A DNA stretch of 64,000 nt from CAYRJD01 sp965205925 (GTDB taxonomy: Bacteria > Actinomycetota > Acidimicrobiia > Acidimicrobiales > Poriferisodalaceae), in contig OZ242183.1 of the NCBI GenBank assembly GCA_965205925.1, positions 806,001-870,000 on the forward strand, in the 5' to 3' direction. Below are positions 26,910-35,588 of this stretch, one piece after another. Position numbers and translations under genes: made by a program. Positions within the stretch are counted from its first letter, which is position 1. Each line of letters begins with the position of its first letter. Under the pieces are notes generated by a model. That model searched no databases. It was not told where the DNA came from and saw only the letters and a program-made list of their open reading frames with translations.

Positions 26910-29900
26910 ATGGCCGACTCATTTGTTCATCTTCACACCCATACCGAATACTCCCTACTAGATGGTGCAGCGCGAGTAAGCGACGTAGTGGCGGCCGCAG
27001 CAGCCGACTCTCAGCCTGCTTTAGGAATCACCGATCACGGAAACCTCTATGGCGTACTCGACTTCTATAAGACATGCCGTGGAGCGGACGTCAAGCCGAT
27101 AATTGGGATAGAGGCCTATATGGCGTTGGAGTCCCGCGATGAGAGGCCAACCCGTAGCAAAAGCAAGGTTGATGACGACTTCGGCGGTCAGACCAGCGAG
27201 GGAACAAAGCTCTACTACCACTTGACGTTGCTGGCCGAAAACGATGCCGGCTATCGCAACTTGCTGAAGCTGGCAAGCCGCGCATTTCTAGAGGGCTACT
27301 ACTACAAGCCGCGCATGGACTGGCAGATGTTCGCTGAGCACAGCGAGGGACTAATAGCCACAACCGGTTGTTTAGGCAGTGTGGTGCAGCAGGCATTGCT
27401 GAACAACGACTATGACGAGGCGCTTAAACGAGCCGGACGGCTGCAAGACATATTCGGCCAGGACAATTTCTTTGTCGAGATGCAAGACCATGGAATCGAA
27501 GAGCAACATCGTTGCAATCCGCAGCTGCTTCAGATTGCCGATGCAATAAAGGCGCCGCTGCTAGCCACCAATGATCTGCACTACACCGATCGCGCACACG
27601 CCAGTGCGCACGACGCCCTGCTTTGTGTGCAAACCAAGTCGTTGATTTCGGACACCAATCGACTCAAGTTCCATGGTGAGGAGCACTACCTAAAGTCCGC
27701 GGCGCAAATGCGCAAGCTGTTTTCTCAGCAGCCGGCGAGTTGCGACAACACGCTGGCAATCGCTGAACGCGCCAATGTGAACATTGAGTTCGGAAAAATC
27801 CAGTTGCCCACCTTTGAAGTGCCTAAGGAATACGAAGGCGTCGACACCTACCTGAAGCATCTGACGTTTGAGGGTGCGCAACGCCGGTGGGGTGAACGGC
27901 TACCTGAGGGCATCGTCAAACGTCTTGCGTATGAGCTACGAGTGATTTCCGACATGGGTTTTTCGTCGTACTTCCTAATTATTTGGGACTTAATTCAGCA
28001 TGCAAATAGACAACACATTCGTGTTGGTCCAGGTCGAGGCTCAGCAGCAGGCTGCGCGGTGGCGTACAGCCTCGGGATAACCAACCTTGACCCCATCAAA
28101 TACGACCTGCTGTTTGAGCGATTCCTAAACCCTGCGCGCGTGTCAATGCCCGACATTGACATTGACTTTGACGATCGCAAGCGAGACGAAATGATTCGCT
28201 ACGCATCCACAAAATACGGGCGCGACCATGTGGCACAGATCATCACTTTTTCCACCATCAAGGCTCGCGCAGCGATCAGAGACGCCACCCGCGTTATGGG
28301 ATTGCCCGTATCGCTGGGTTCTCGCATAGCAAATGCAGTGCCGCCGCTGGTTATGGGTCGAGACACACCCTTGTGGGCATGCTTTAAGAAAGACGAAAAG
28401 CATGCTGATGGCTACTCAGTAGCTGGCGATCTGCGACGGATGTATGCCGATGATGACGATGCGCGCCAAGTAATCGACACAGCACGTGGATTGGAAGGAC
28501 TACGCAGACAAGATTCCGTGCACGCAGCTGCGGTGGTTATTAGCCCTGAGCCTTTGACACAGCGACTGCCAGTTCAGCGTAAGCCCGAGTCAGGCAAAGA
28601 TCCGGAACAGTCACCCATTGTCACGCAGTTTGACATGGTTGGCGTCGAAGATCTGGGCCTGCTCAAGATGGATTTCTTAGGGCTACGCACGCTGTCGATC
28701 ATTGATGACACCCTGGCGCTTGTGCAGCGCAATACCAATTCTGTGCTGGATATCGACGACATAGATCTGGAAGACAAAGCCACGTTCAAACTGCTACAGG
28801 CTGGCGACACGATGGGTGTGTTTCAGCTTGAGTCAGGTCCGGTGCGATCGCTACTTCGGAGCTTGGCGCCAACCAAGTTTGAGGATGTGGCTGCGCTGGT
28901 AGCGCTCTACCGACCTGGCCCAATGGCGGCCGACATGCACAACGACTATGCAGACCTCAAAAACAATCGCAAGTCGGTGGTGTTAGCGCATCCCGACTTG
29001 AGTGAAACATTGGGTGATACCTACGGGTTGATGATTTATCAAGAGTCAATGATGCGTGTGGCTCAACGGATTGCCGGGTACTCGTTGGCTGAGGCTGATG
29101 ATCTGCGCAAGGCGTGCGGTAAGAAAAACCGTATTCAGATCGCTGAGCATCGCGCAAAATTTGTGGCGGGCAGCGTGGAAAAGGGGTACGACAAGAAGCT
29201 GGGCTCGCAGCTGTTTGACATTATTGAGCCGTTTGCGGACTATGCGTTTAACAAAAGCCACGCCTTTGCGTATGGGTTGGTTGCCTATCAAACCGCATAT
29301 TTAAAGGCGAACCATCGCACCGAGTTCATGGCGGCCTTGCTGACTGCCAACAAAACCCGCCAGGATCGGTTAGGCCTCTACATCAATGAATGTCGACGAT
29401 TGGGCATCAAGGTCGAGGTGCCTGACATCAACGAGTCCGAACTGGATTTCATAGGTGTCGACGACCACATTCGGTTCGGACTCTCAGCAATACGCAATGT
29501 TGGCTCAGCAGTGGTGGAAGAGGTTTTGGCTGAGCGCAGAGCCGGTGGTGCGTTTAAGGGCTTTTTTGACTTCTGCATGCGTGTGCCCGAGCCGGTGCTG
29601 AAACAGAGCTACCTGTCGTCTCTTGCCAAGGCAGGAGCGTTTGTTTCACTTGGCCACCCGCGACAGGGCTTGCTAAATGTGGCTCCGATGATCGTTAGTA
29701 ACGCTCAACGCCAACGTCGTGATGTTGCAGCGGGAGTGCAGGCGCTATTTGGCGGTGTTCACGAGGAAGAAGCCGGATCTGCAAACGGTCAACACGAAGC
29801 TGGTCATGCGTCTGGCCATGCTGGCGCCGACGTTCCGATTCCACCCCACGAGGCCGATGAAGCCACGCTGCTCGCATGGGAAAAAGAACTCTTGGGACTG

Positions 29901-30485
29901 TACGTATCAAGTCATCCGTTAGATGGAGCCGAAGAAAGTCTCAAAAGACAGACTGAGATAAGCATCGTTGACCTAGGAGATTTAGAGCCGGATGGCGATG
30001 GTCGTGGTGCCCAGGTCAAAATCGGCGGCATCGTTTCGGGTCTTGAACTTCGTCGCACGCGTAACGACAAGATGATGGCGAAGTTCACGCTGGAAGATTT
30101 GGGCGGCAGCATTGATGTAACGGTGTTTGACCGAACGCTTGAGCAATCTGGCGAGCTGTTAGAAGACAATGCAGCTTTGGTGGTGAGAGGCCGCTGCGAG
30201 CAGGGCACAGACGATGGTGCGATGAACTTTCTCGGCTCGCAGATTGAGGTTTTGAGCATCGCACGCGGCCACCAGCACGTGCAGCTGAACTTGCATCCGC
30301 AGTCACTGAACCCCGACTTGCTGACGAAAATCAAACAGCTGCTGGTTTTACACAAGGGTGATGCGCCTGTGAGGTTGGGGATTGGAACCAACGTGGTGGA
30401 ACTGCATGGCGACTATCGCGTCAACGCTGATGTGATAGCAGGGTCTTTACGAGAGTTGCTCGGCTCCAGCTCAGTTCGCACATAA
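26910..30485 (+). CDS. dnaE: DNA polymerase III alpha subunit
   Basis: Replicative polymerase of 1191 residues. The N-terminal PHP domain (HLHTHTEYSLLDG, GITDHGNLYG) retains metal-binding His residues. The palm active site includes PDIDIDFDD near residue 415; GPGRGSAAG lies shortly before it. Helix-hairpin-helix and OB-fold domains follow (VKIGGIVSGLELRRT near residue 1030), and the tail is of the standard DnaE1 type rather than ImuB-linked DnaE2. The ATG at 26910 gives the canonical N terminus MADSFVHLHTH; the frame extends upstream to a TTG at 26829 with residues foreign to the family. It diverges from the HD gene. Confidence 0.95.
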   Translation: MADSFVHLHTHTEYSLLDGAARVSDVVAAAAADSQPALGITDHGNLYGVLDFYKTCRGADVKPIIGIEAYMALESRDERPTRSKSKVDDDFGGQTSEGTKLYYHLTLLAENDAGYRNLLKLASRAFLEGYYYKPRMDWQMFAEHSEGLIATTGCLGSVVQQALLNNDYDEALKRAGRLQDIFGQDNFFVEMQDHGIEEQHRCNPQLLQIADAIKAPLLATNDLHYTDRAHASAHDALLCVQTKSLISDTNRLKFHGEEHYLKSAAQMRKLFSQQPASCDNTLAIAERANVNIEFGKIQLPTFEVPKEYEGVDTYLKHLTFEGAQRRWGERLPEGIVKRLAYELRVISDMGFSSYFLIIWDLIQHANRQHIRVGPGRGSAAGCAVAYSLGITNLDPIKYDLLFERFLNPARVSMPDIDIDFDDRKRDEMIRYASTKYGRDHVAQIITFSTIKARAAIRDATRVMGLPVSLGSRIANAVPPLVMGRDTPLWACFKKDEKHADGYSVAGDLRRMYADDDDARQVIDTARGLEGLRRQDSVHAAAVVISPEPLTQRLPVQRKPESGKDPEQSPIVTQFDMVGVEDLGLLKMDFLGLRTLSIIDDTLALVQRNTNSVLDIDDIDLEDKATFKLLQAGDTMGVFQLESGPVRSLLRSLAPTKFEDVAALVALYRPGPMAADMHNDYADLKNNRKSVVLAHPDLSETLGDTYGLMIYQESMMRVAQRIAGYSLAEADDLRKACGKKNRIQIAEHRAKFVAGSVEKGYDKKLGSQLFDIIEPFADYAFNKSHAFAYGLVAYQTAYLKANHRTEFMAALLTANKTRQDRLGLYINECRRLGIKVEVPDINESELDFIGVDDHIRFGLSAIRNVGSAVVEEVLAERRAGGAFKGFFDFCMRVPEPVLKQSYLSSLAKAGAFVSLGHPRQGLLNVAPMIVSNAQRQRRDVAAGVQALFGGVHEEEAGSANGQHEAGHASGHAGADVPIPPHEADEATLLAWEKELLGLYVSSHPLDGAEESLKRQTEISIVDLGDLEPDGDGRGAQVKIGGIVSGLELRRTRNDKMMAKFTLEDLGGSIDVTVFDRTLEQSGELLEDNAALVVRGRCEQGTDDGAMNFLGSQIEVLSIARGHQHVQLNLHPQSLNPDLLTKIKQLLVLHKGDAPVRLGIGTNVVELHGDYRVNADVIAGSLRELLGSSSVRT

Positions 30486-30600
30486 CGTCATCTAGTTGAC
30501 TTTCCCGTAGGCGCCGAAGTGTGGCTACGTGTGTTATGTGGCAGGCTCTTAGATCTGTGCGGATAGTCCCGCGTAATTAGCTAGCAAGGGAGACGCAAGA

Positions 30601-30771
30601 ATGAGCGACGGAGATACCAGAAAGCCCAACAAGGAGGCACTAAAAGACCCTCGCTCAATGTGGATGCCGCTTGCAAGGTTCAAGAGCTTCAAGCGTGCAG
30701 ACCAGCTTTGGGTAATTGGGGCGATGATCTTCTTGATCATCCTTATCAACGTTGTTTTCTCAAGCGGCTGA
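30601..30771 (+). CDS. Small single-pass membrane protein, 56 aa
   Basis: An ATG preceded by an AAGGGAG ribosome-binding site opens a 56-codon frame. Residues 1-35 are hydrophilic and basic (RFKSFKRADQLW), and residues about 36-53 form one hydrophobic helix (VIGAMIFLIILINVVF), ending in SSG. A basic cytoplasmic N terminus followed by a single C-terminal helix is the layout of a tail-anchored or simple bitopic protein. I do not recognise a family. It sits alone between dnaE and thrS, with 115 nt upstream for a promoter. Coding is supported by the ribosome-binding site and coherent composition but not by homology. Confidence 0.65.
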   Translation: MSDGDTRKPNKEALKDPRSMWMPLARFKSFKRADQLWVIGAMIFLIILINVVFSSG

Positions 30772-30776
30772 TTTCA

Positions 30777-30792
30777 TTTGACCAGGGTCAAA
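30777..30792. promoter_or_regulatory. 16-bp palindrome upstream of thrS
   Basis: TTTGACC-AG-GGTCAAA is a perfect 7-bp inverted repeat separated by 2 bp, five bases after the small membrane protein gene and 192 bp before thrS. The tiny spacer suits a dimeric repressor site better than a hairpin. The rest of the 212-nt gap before thrS holds no recognisable T-box or gene. Confidence 0.35.
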
Positions 30793-30983
30793 CTTGGCAA
30801 GCAAGCGAACAAGTCCTGTCGGCAAACCCAGTTCTGGTTAGTTCCGGCGGTTTCTAACTAGTTCTGGCTAACTTAGGCATGGTTGCTAGCTTCTTTTGCT
30901 GTGTTAGCCGCGAAACACGAAACAACTGACAGAGCGAGCAGGCAAAGCCACCAAGCGGAGCAGAGAAATAGGCGTTTGAGCAC

Positions 30984-32981
30984 ATGACCGGTGAAACAAC
31001 CATCGTGCTGCCTGACGGGGCGTCACGTCAGCTTCAAGCCGGTGCCACTGGCGCTGATCTGGCGGCTGACTTGGGCAGGCGCGCCAAATCTGATGCGGTG
31101 ATTGCCATTTCCGACGGCCAAGAGCTTGACCTCAATCGTGAGCTGCCTAATGGAGCACAGGTATCGCTGGTGTTTGCCGATACCGAAAAGGGCCTGGAAG
31201 TGTTGCGCCACTCCACCGCGCACGTGCTGGCACAAGCGGTGCTGCACCTTTTCCCGGGTGCAACCTTTTCCATTGGGCCACCTATTGAGCACGGGTTCTA
31301 TTACGACTTTGATCTAGGCGAGGGGATCACTTTTAGCGAAGATGATCTATCCAAGATCGAGGCTGAAATGAAATCCATCGTTGCAGCGAAGCAACCATTT
31401 CAGCGCTCCGAGGTAACTGCCGCGCAGGCCGATGAACTGTTTGCTGATCATCCCTACAAGCTGGAAATCATTCATGGTGTGGCCGATGATCCCACCTCCG
31501 GCCCTCAGGATGACGTAATCACGACCTACCGCAACAGTCCTGAATTTGTTGACCTATGCCGTGGCCCGCACGTGCCTCACACCGGCTGGCTGCCGCATTT
31601 CAAGCTGATGCGCGTTGCAGGCGCCTACTGGCGAGGTGACGAGCGCGGTCCGATGCTGCAACGGATCTACGGAACCGCTTGGGCGTCTGCTAAATCACTT
31701 AACCAGCACTTAGAGCGTCTAGCGGAAGCCGAAAAGCGTGACCATCGTCGGCTGGCTGTTGAACTGGATTTGTTGAGTTTTCCAACCGAGCTGGGTGGTG
31801 GGCTAGCCGTATGGCATCCCAAGGGCGCGCTCGTGCGAAAAATCATGGAGGACTACAGCCGTGCTCGGCATGAGGCAGGGGGCTATGAGTTTGTCTATTC
31901 GCCGCACCTAGCAAACGCAAGACTGTTTGAGCAGTCGGGGCATTTGGATTTTTATGCCGATGCCATGTATCCGCCGATGGAAATGGACAACGGCACTTAT
32001 TACCCCAAGCCAATGAACTGTCCGATGCACTGCCTGATATTCGGCCAAGGTCAGCGCAGCTACAAAGAGTTGCCATTGCGCTTGTTTGAACTGGGAACGG
32101 TGTATCGCTACGAGCGTTCAGGGACTTTGCACGGGCTATTGCGCATCCGCGGATTTACCCAAGATGACAGTCACTTGTACATAACACCAGAGCAACTACC
32201 AGGCGAGATCGAAAGGTTGCTTGAGTTTGTGCTCTCGGTGCTGAAGGCGTTTGGCTTCACCGATTTCACCTTCAACCTTGCTACGAAAGATCCTGAGAAG
32301 TACGTAGGTGAAGATGCTGGCTGGGAATCCGCGACTGATGCATTGCGTGCGGCGTTGGAAACTGGTGGTCATGCCTATGAACTGAACGAGGGTGAGGCGG
32401 CTTTCTACGGCCCCAAGATCGACATCGATGTAAAAGATGCCATCGGACGTTCGTGGCAGCTTTCCACAATCCAGGTTGATTTCAACTTGCCGGAACGGTT
32501 TGATCTTCAGTACACGGGCCAAGACGGCAAGCAGCATCGCCCGATAATGCTGCACCGCGCATTGTTCGGCTCAATTGAACGTTTCTTCGGCGTGTTGGTG
32601 GAGCACTATGCCGGTGCTTTTCCGACCTGGCTAGCACCGATACAGGTTCACGTAACAGGTGTGCGAGCGGACCACGATGAGTTTGCGGAGAAAGTGGCAC
32701 AACGCTTGATTGATGCAGGTGTGCGGGCAGAAATGATTCCAGCCGATGATCCTTTGGGAACTCGCATACGTCGCAGCAAGCTAGAAAAGCTGCCGCACGT
32801 GTTGGTGGTTGGTGATGACGATGTGGCGGCGGACACCGTCGGGGTAAACGCACGTGGCGCACAGGTAGAACGCGGTGTGCTTATTGCAGACTTCATCGCA
32901 CGAATCCAAGCTGAGATTGCCGATAAATCGGTAACGGACGCAAGTGCGACGACAGCGGACTCAGTGAGTGCCCAAGTATGA
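30984..32981 (+). CDS. thrS: Threonyl-tRNA synthetase
   Basis: Class II synthetase of 665 residues. An N-terminal TGS domain (TTIVLPDGASRQL) is followed by the editing domain with HSTAHVLAQAV, then the catalytic core: PMNCPMHCLIF with the zinc Cys, motif 2 RYERSGTLHGLLRIRGFTQD, and motif 3 HRALFGSIERFFG, and finally the anticodon-binding domain. It charges tRNA-Thr and edits Ser-tRNA-Thr. The C terminus has a Ser/Thr/Ala-rich tail. The stop overlaps the downstream dehydrogenase ATG (ATGA), so the two are coupled. Confidence 0.96.
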   Translation: MTGETTIVLPDGASRQLQAGATGADLAADLGRRAKSDAVIAISDGQELDLNRELPNGAQVSLVFADTEKGLEVLRHSTAHVLAQAVLHLFPGATFSIGPPIEHGFYYDFDLGEGITFSEDDLSKIEAEMKSIVAAKQPFQRSEVTAAQADELFADHPYKLEIIHGVADDPTSGPQDDVITTYRNSPEFVDLCRGPHVPHTGWLPHFKLMRVAGAYWRGDERGPMLQRIYGTAWASAKSLNQHLERLAEAEKRDHRRLAVELDLLSFPTELGGGLAVWHPKGALVRKIMEDYSRARHEAGGYEFVYSPHLANARLFEQSGHLDFYADAMYPPMEMDNGTYYPKPMNCPMHCLIFGQGQRSYKELPLRLFELGTVYRYERSGTLHGLLRIRGFTQDDSHLYITPEQLPGEIERLLEFVLSVLKAFGFTDFTFNLATKDPEKYVGEDAGWESATDALRAALETGGHAYELNEGEAAFYGPKIDIDVKDAIGRSWQLSTIQVDFNLPERFDLQYTGQDGKQHRPIMLHRALFGSIERFFGVLVEHYAGAFPTWLAPIQVHVTGVRADHDEFAEKVAQRLIDAGVRAEMIPADDPLGTRIRRSKLEKLPHVLVVGDDDVAADTVGVNARGAQVERGVLIADFIARIQAEIADKSVTDASATTADSVSAQV

Positions 32982-34153
32982 AAGCACTGGTTTTCCCTCG
33001 TAATCACCTGAAGTTCGTTGCCGCCATGACGATGTCTCGACTAAAGCCAGGAGCGGGTGCTTCGGTAGGACCCTTACATCTAACCGACGTCGAACCGCCT
33101 GAGTTGGTTGGAGCTGGTTGGTCACACGTACGCACCCGTCTGGCCGGCATCTGCGGCTCAGACCTAGCGACCGTCGATGGTCAGGTGTCTAGATATTTCG
33201 AAGCTTTGGTCTCGTTTCCGATGATCCCTGGCCATGAGGTAGTAGCAGACGACACCGATGGAATGCGCGTGGTTTTGGAACCGGTGCTGGGACCTGAGAC
33301 ACGTGGCGAAGAGCCTGCCTGGTTTGGGGCGGCACAGGCCGATGGTGACGACTACGGCCATCTAATTGGTGGCCATTTGGAACCAGGACTGCAAACGGGC
33401 TCGTGTGCCAGCACCGGTGGCGGCTGGGCTGAGATGTTTGCAGCGCATAGCTCTCAGCTGCATTCTTTAGGCAGTATCGGCACAGACGAGCTGAGCGATG
33501 AAGCAGCAGTGATGATCGAACCCACTGCGGCAGCCACGCACGCAGTGTTACGAGCAAACGTTCCCGACGGTGGTACCGCTGCAGTGATCGGTGCAGGCAC
33601 TATGGGTCTAGCTGCTGTCGCGGCGCTGCGTGCGTTCACAAATGTCGAGGCTGTGGTGGTTGGTGCGCGTTATCCGCACCAGCGCAAGCTGGCAACAGAG
33701 CTTGGGGCTGACCTAGCCGTTGAGCCGGAAGAGCTGGTGCGTGCCGTCCGGCGTGCGACAGGCACGCGAGTGGTCGGCCACACGCTGGGTTCCGGCACTG
33801 ACGTCACCATTGATGCCGTAGCGAGCTCTCAGAGTCTGACCGACGCTGTGGCTATGACTAGACCGCGTGGGAGAGTGGTGGTGCTGGGGATGCCAGCGCA
33901 GGTGCAGCTAGATCTTTCGGCGCTTTGGCATCGTGAAACGGAAATGGTTGGGGCTTACTGCTATGGAACCGAACACAGTCATGCAGACGTGCACACGTTT
34001 GAGTTGGCCACACAGCTGGTGCGCGACTGCGCGCTAGAGAACCTTGTTTCGGAGCTTTATCGCCTGGAGGATTACAAGGCGGCTATTACCCATGCGGCCG
34101 AGGCGGGGCAGCGTGGGTCAACAAAAATAGCTTTCGACCTACGCGAGGACTAA
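32978..34153 (+). CDS. Zinc-dependent medium-chain alcohol dehydrogenase-like protein
   Basis: MDR-family oxidoreductase of 391 residues. The catalytic zinc ligands appear in GICGSD and PGHEV; the NAD(P)-binding Rossmann turn is VIGAGTMGLAAVAAL near residue 210. The four-Cys structural zinc loop of classic alcohol dehydrogenases is missing: only one Cys (GSCAST) is in that region. The substrate is unknown. It is translationally coupled to thrS by a 4-nt overlap, which is odd for a metabolic enzyme and may be only genomic compaction. It is convergent with the chorismate mutase-like gene; the stop codons share CTAA at 34150-34153. Confidence 0.83.
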   Translation: MKALVFPRNHLKFVAAMTMSRLKPGAGASVGPLHLTDVEPPELVGAGWSHVRTRLAGICGSDLATVDGQVSRYFEALVSFPMIPGHEVVADDTDGMRVVLEPVLGPETRGEEPAWFGAAQADGDDYGHLIGGHLEPGLQTGSCASTGGGWAEMFAAHSSQLHSLGSIGTDELSDEAAVMIEPTAAATHAVLRANVPDGGTAAVIGAGTMGLAAVAALRAFTNVEAVVVGARYPHQRKLATELGADLAVEPEELVRAVRRATGTRVVGHTLGSGTDVTIDAVASSQSLTDAVAMTRPRGRVVVLGMPAQVQLDLSALWHRETEMVGAYCYGTEHSHADVHTFELATQLVRDCALENLVSELYRLEDYKAAITHAAEAGQRGSTKIAFDLRED

Positions 34154-34428
34154 CTGATCTCAATGTGGCGGCGCACTACCTCAGCGATGATCTGCCGCAG
34201 CACCATTTGAGCAATCTCCGGATCTAGTCCGGCTTGCTCAGCCACTTTGCCAATATGAGCTAAGTGTGCATCCTCGCGTTGCTCGTCAACTGCCGCCAAA
34301 CCAGCGGCAGTCTTTAGCTGGCCGATGTCAGCGGTGACTTCAAATCTGCGTGCCAACAGTCGCACCATCGACTCGTCAATCTCGTCGATGAGTTTCCGAT
34401 GTTCGGCTAACTCTTCAGATGCTGACAC
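34150..34428 (-). CDS. Chorismate mutase type II (AroQ-like)
   Basis: A 92-residue all-helical protein with the AroQ pattern: LIDEIDESMVRLLARRFEV near residue 13, basic Lys in the GQLKTAAG segment, a DEQRED turn, and a C-terminal helix. It would convert chorismate to prephenate as a dimer. Alternatively it may be an isochorismate-pyruvate-lyase-type paralogue, since the fold is shared. No other aromatic pathway gene is adjacent; the shikimate kinase-like gene is 24 kb away. Confidence 0.75.
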   Translation of the reverse strand: MSASEELAEHRKLIDEIDESMVRLLARRFEVTADIGQLKTAAGLAAVDEQREDAHLAHIGKVAEQAGLDPEIAQMVLRQIIAEVVRRHIEIS

Positions 34429-34484
34429 GGCTAGCTATGTGCAGTGGTGAGAGGCGATGACATGACTACGGCATTGCCAGTTAG

Positions 34485-35411
34485 TTAACCGCAGATTTTG
34501 CCAAGTGTTTCTTCGCTGGGAGCAAAGTAGAACGAGCCGGACGCAGGATTTGTGTAATCGGTAATGGCATCACGCACTTTGGTGCCATCCAAGCCGTACA
34601 TCGCGCGCAGACGCTCTCGCAGAGGTGCTTGATCCTTGCAAAACGCCATGAAGTACAGGCCGACCGTGCCATCGTGAAAGGCATAAGGAGTTGAGCGTCG
34701 CGCAATCTCATTGCGCTTTGGGCTGTTCTCGTGGCCGTGGTTGCCGTCTTCGCGCAGTTCGACGTGGCTTAAGTGGCTGTACGGCTCCTGCGTCTCGGTT
34801 TTTTCAGTGCCTGGGTACTTCTTGCGACCGAAGTTCTTTTCTTGCTGATCGTCCGACAGCGCATTCCAACCGTCAAGGTCGTGCACCCAGCGTTGAGCGA
34901 TTATGTGACTGCCGCCAGCACCTGGTTGGCCATCAGGAACAATGGCAACCGCTGGCTGATCCTCATCGGCCGGGTTGCCGGTGCCGTCCTTGAAGCCGGT
35001 CATGTCAAGGGAGTCGCCGTAAATAAACGTCGGTGTTTCGCGTGCGACAGCCATATGTCCGGCCAGGGCAGTGCGAGCGTCATACTGTGCTTTCCACACC
35101 TTGCCTTTGTCATCATCGTTCAACCACAGCAGCAACTCTTCTTGAGTTCCTTTGGCTTCACGCCCTGATCCGTCTTCGGACACAACGGTCACGTAATCCT
35201 GAAAGTCTTCTGGCATATCGTCGCTGAGTTCAGGCAACAACCCAGGACCGAAGCCCAATACCAGGTTGATGTTTTCATCGGCGCAAGCGGATCGCAAGTC
35301 AGCTAGCACGGACTTGATGACATTTAGATCAGCGCCGTCCACTCGACTCAGATGTACATACCACTGATTTTGACCCATACCGTTGAAAATGGCTCTTTGC
35401 GGTGTTGACAT
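34485..35411 (-). CDS. DyP-type heme peroxidase
   Basis: A dye-decolorising peroxidase of 308 residues. The diagnostic GXXDG motif is in MTGFKDGTGNP near residue 143, with the catalytic Asp. The proximal heme His is probably in the later HLSHVELREDG or HGHENSP region, and a conserved distal Arg is in ARRSTPYAFHDG. No Tat signal is seen, so it is cytoplasmic or encapsulin cargo; no encapsulin gene lies nearby. The ATG at 35409-35411 follows a TTGGAG ribosome-binding site. It diverges from the selenoprotein gene with about 150 nt between them, so the two could share regulation by peroxide or redox state. Confidence 0.9.
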   Translation of the reverse strand: MSTPQRAIFNGMGQNQWYVHLSRVDGADLNVIKSVLADLRSACADENINLVLGFGPGLLPELSDDMPEDFQDYVTVVSEDGSGREAKGTQEELLLWLNDDDKGKVWKAQYDARTALAGHMAVARETPTFIYGDSLDMTGFKDGTGNPADEDQPAVAIVPDGQPGAGGSHIIAQRWVHDLDGWNALSDDQQEKNFGRKKYPGTEKTETQEPYSHLSHVELREDGNHGHENSPKRNEIARRSTPYAFHDGTVGLYFMAFCKDQAPLRERLRAMYGLDGTKVRDAITDYTNPASGSFYFAPSEETLGKICG

Positions 35412-35532
35412 ACTTTGCTCCAATAATCGGTCAGAGTTGAATCTGCTGGACTTAATGCCAACGCGCGTAGGTTAGACGAAACACAGCCGGAGTAAGGCAA
35501 AAAATCAAAAGACGGCCAGATGGCATCTGAAC

Positions 35533-35566
35533 AAGGAGTCTCGGCAATGAAGGAGTCTCGGCAATG
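35533..35566 (+). repeat. 17-bp tandem duplication of a ribosome-binding site and start codon
   Basis: AAGGAGTCTCGGCAATG is present twice head to tail (35533-35549 and 35550-35566). Each copy carries AAGGAG, an 8-nt spacer and ATG. The second ATG opens the selenoprotein frame; the first, 17 bases upstream, is in another frame. Confidence 0.9.
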
Positions 35567-35588
35567 TATGACACAGATCTGCCAATAA
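35547..35588 (+). other. 13-codon mini-ORF overlapping the selenoprotein start
   Basis: The first of the two duplicated start codons reads MKESRQCMTQICQ and stops at TAA (35586-35588), 22 bases inside the selenoprotein coding region. Because the mini-ORF has its own equally good AAGGAG site, ribosomes could initiate at either ATG, and the leader could lower or tune translation of the selenoprotein. It could also be a harmless slippage by-product. Confidence 0.45.

Noticed and set aside
30793..30983. T-box riboswitch in the thrS leader
   Set aside because: No specifier-loop or T-box consensus could be found by eye, and actinobacterial thrS rarely uses one.
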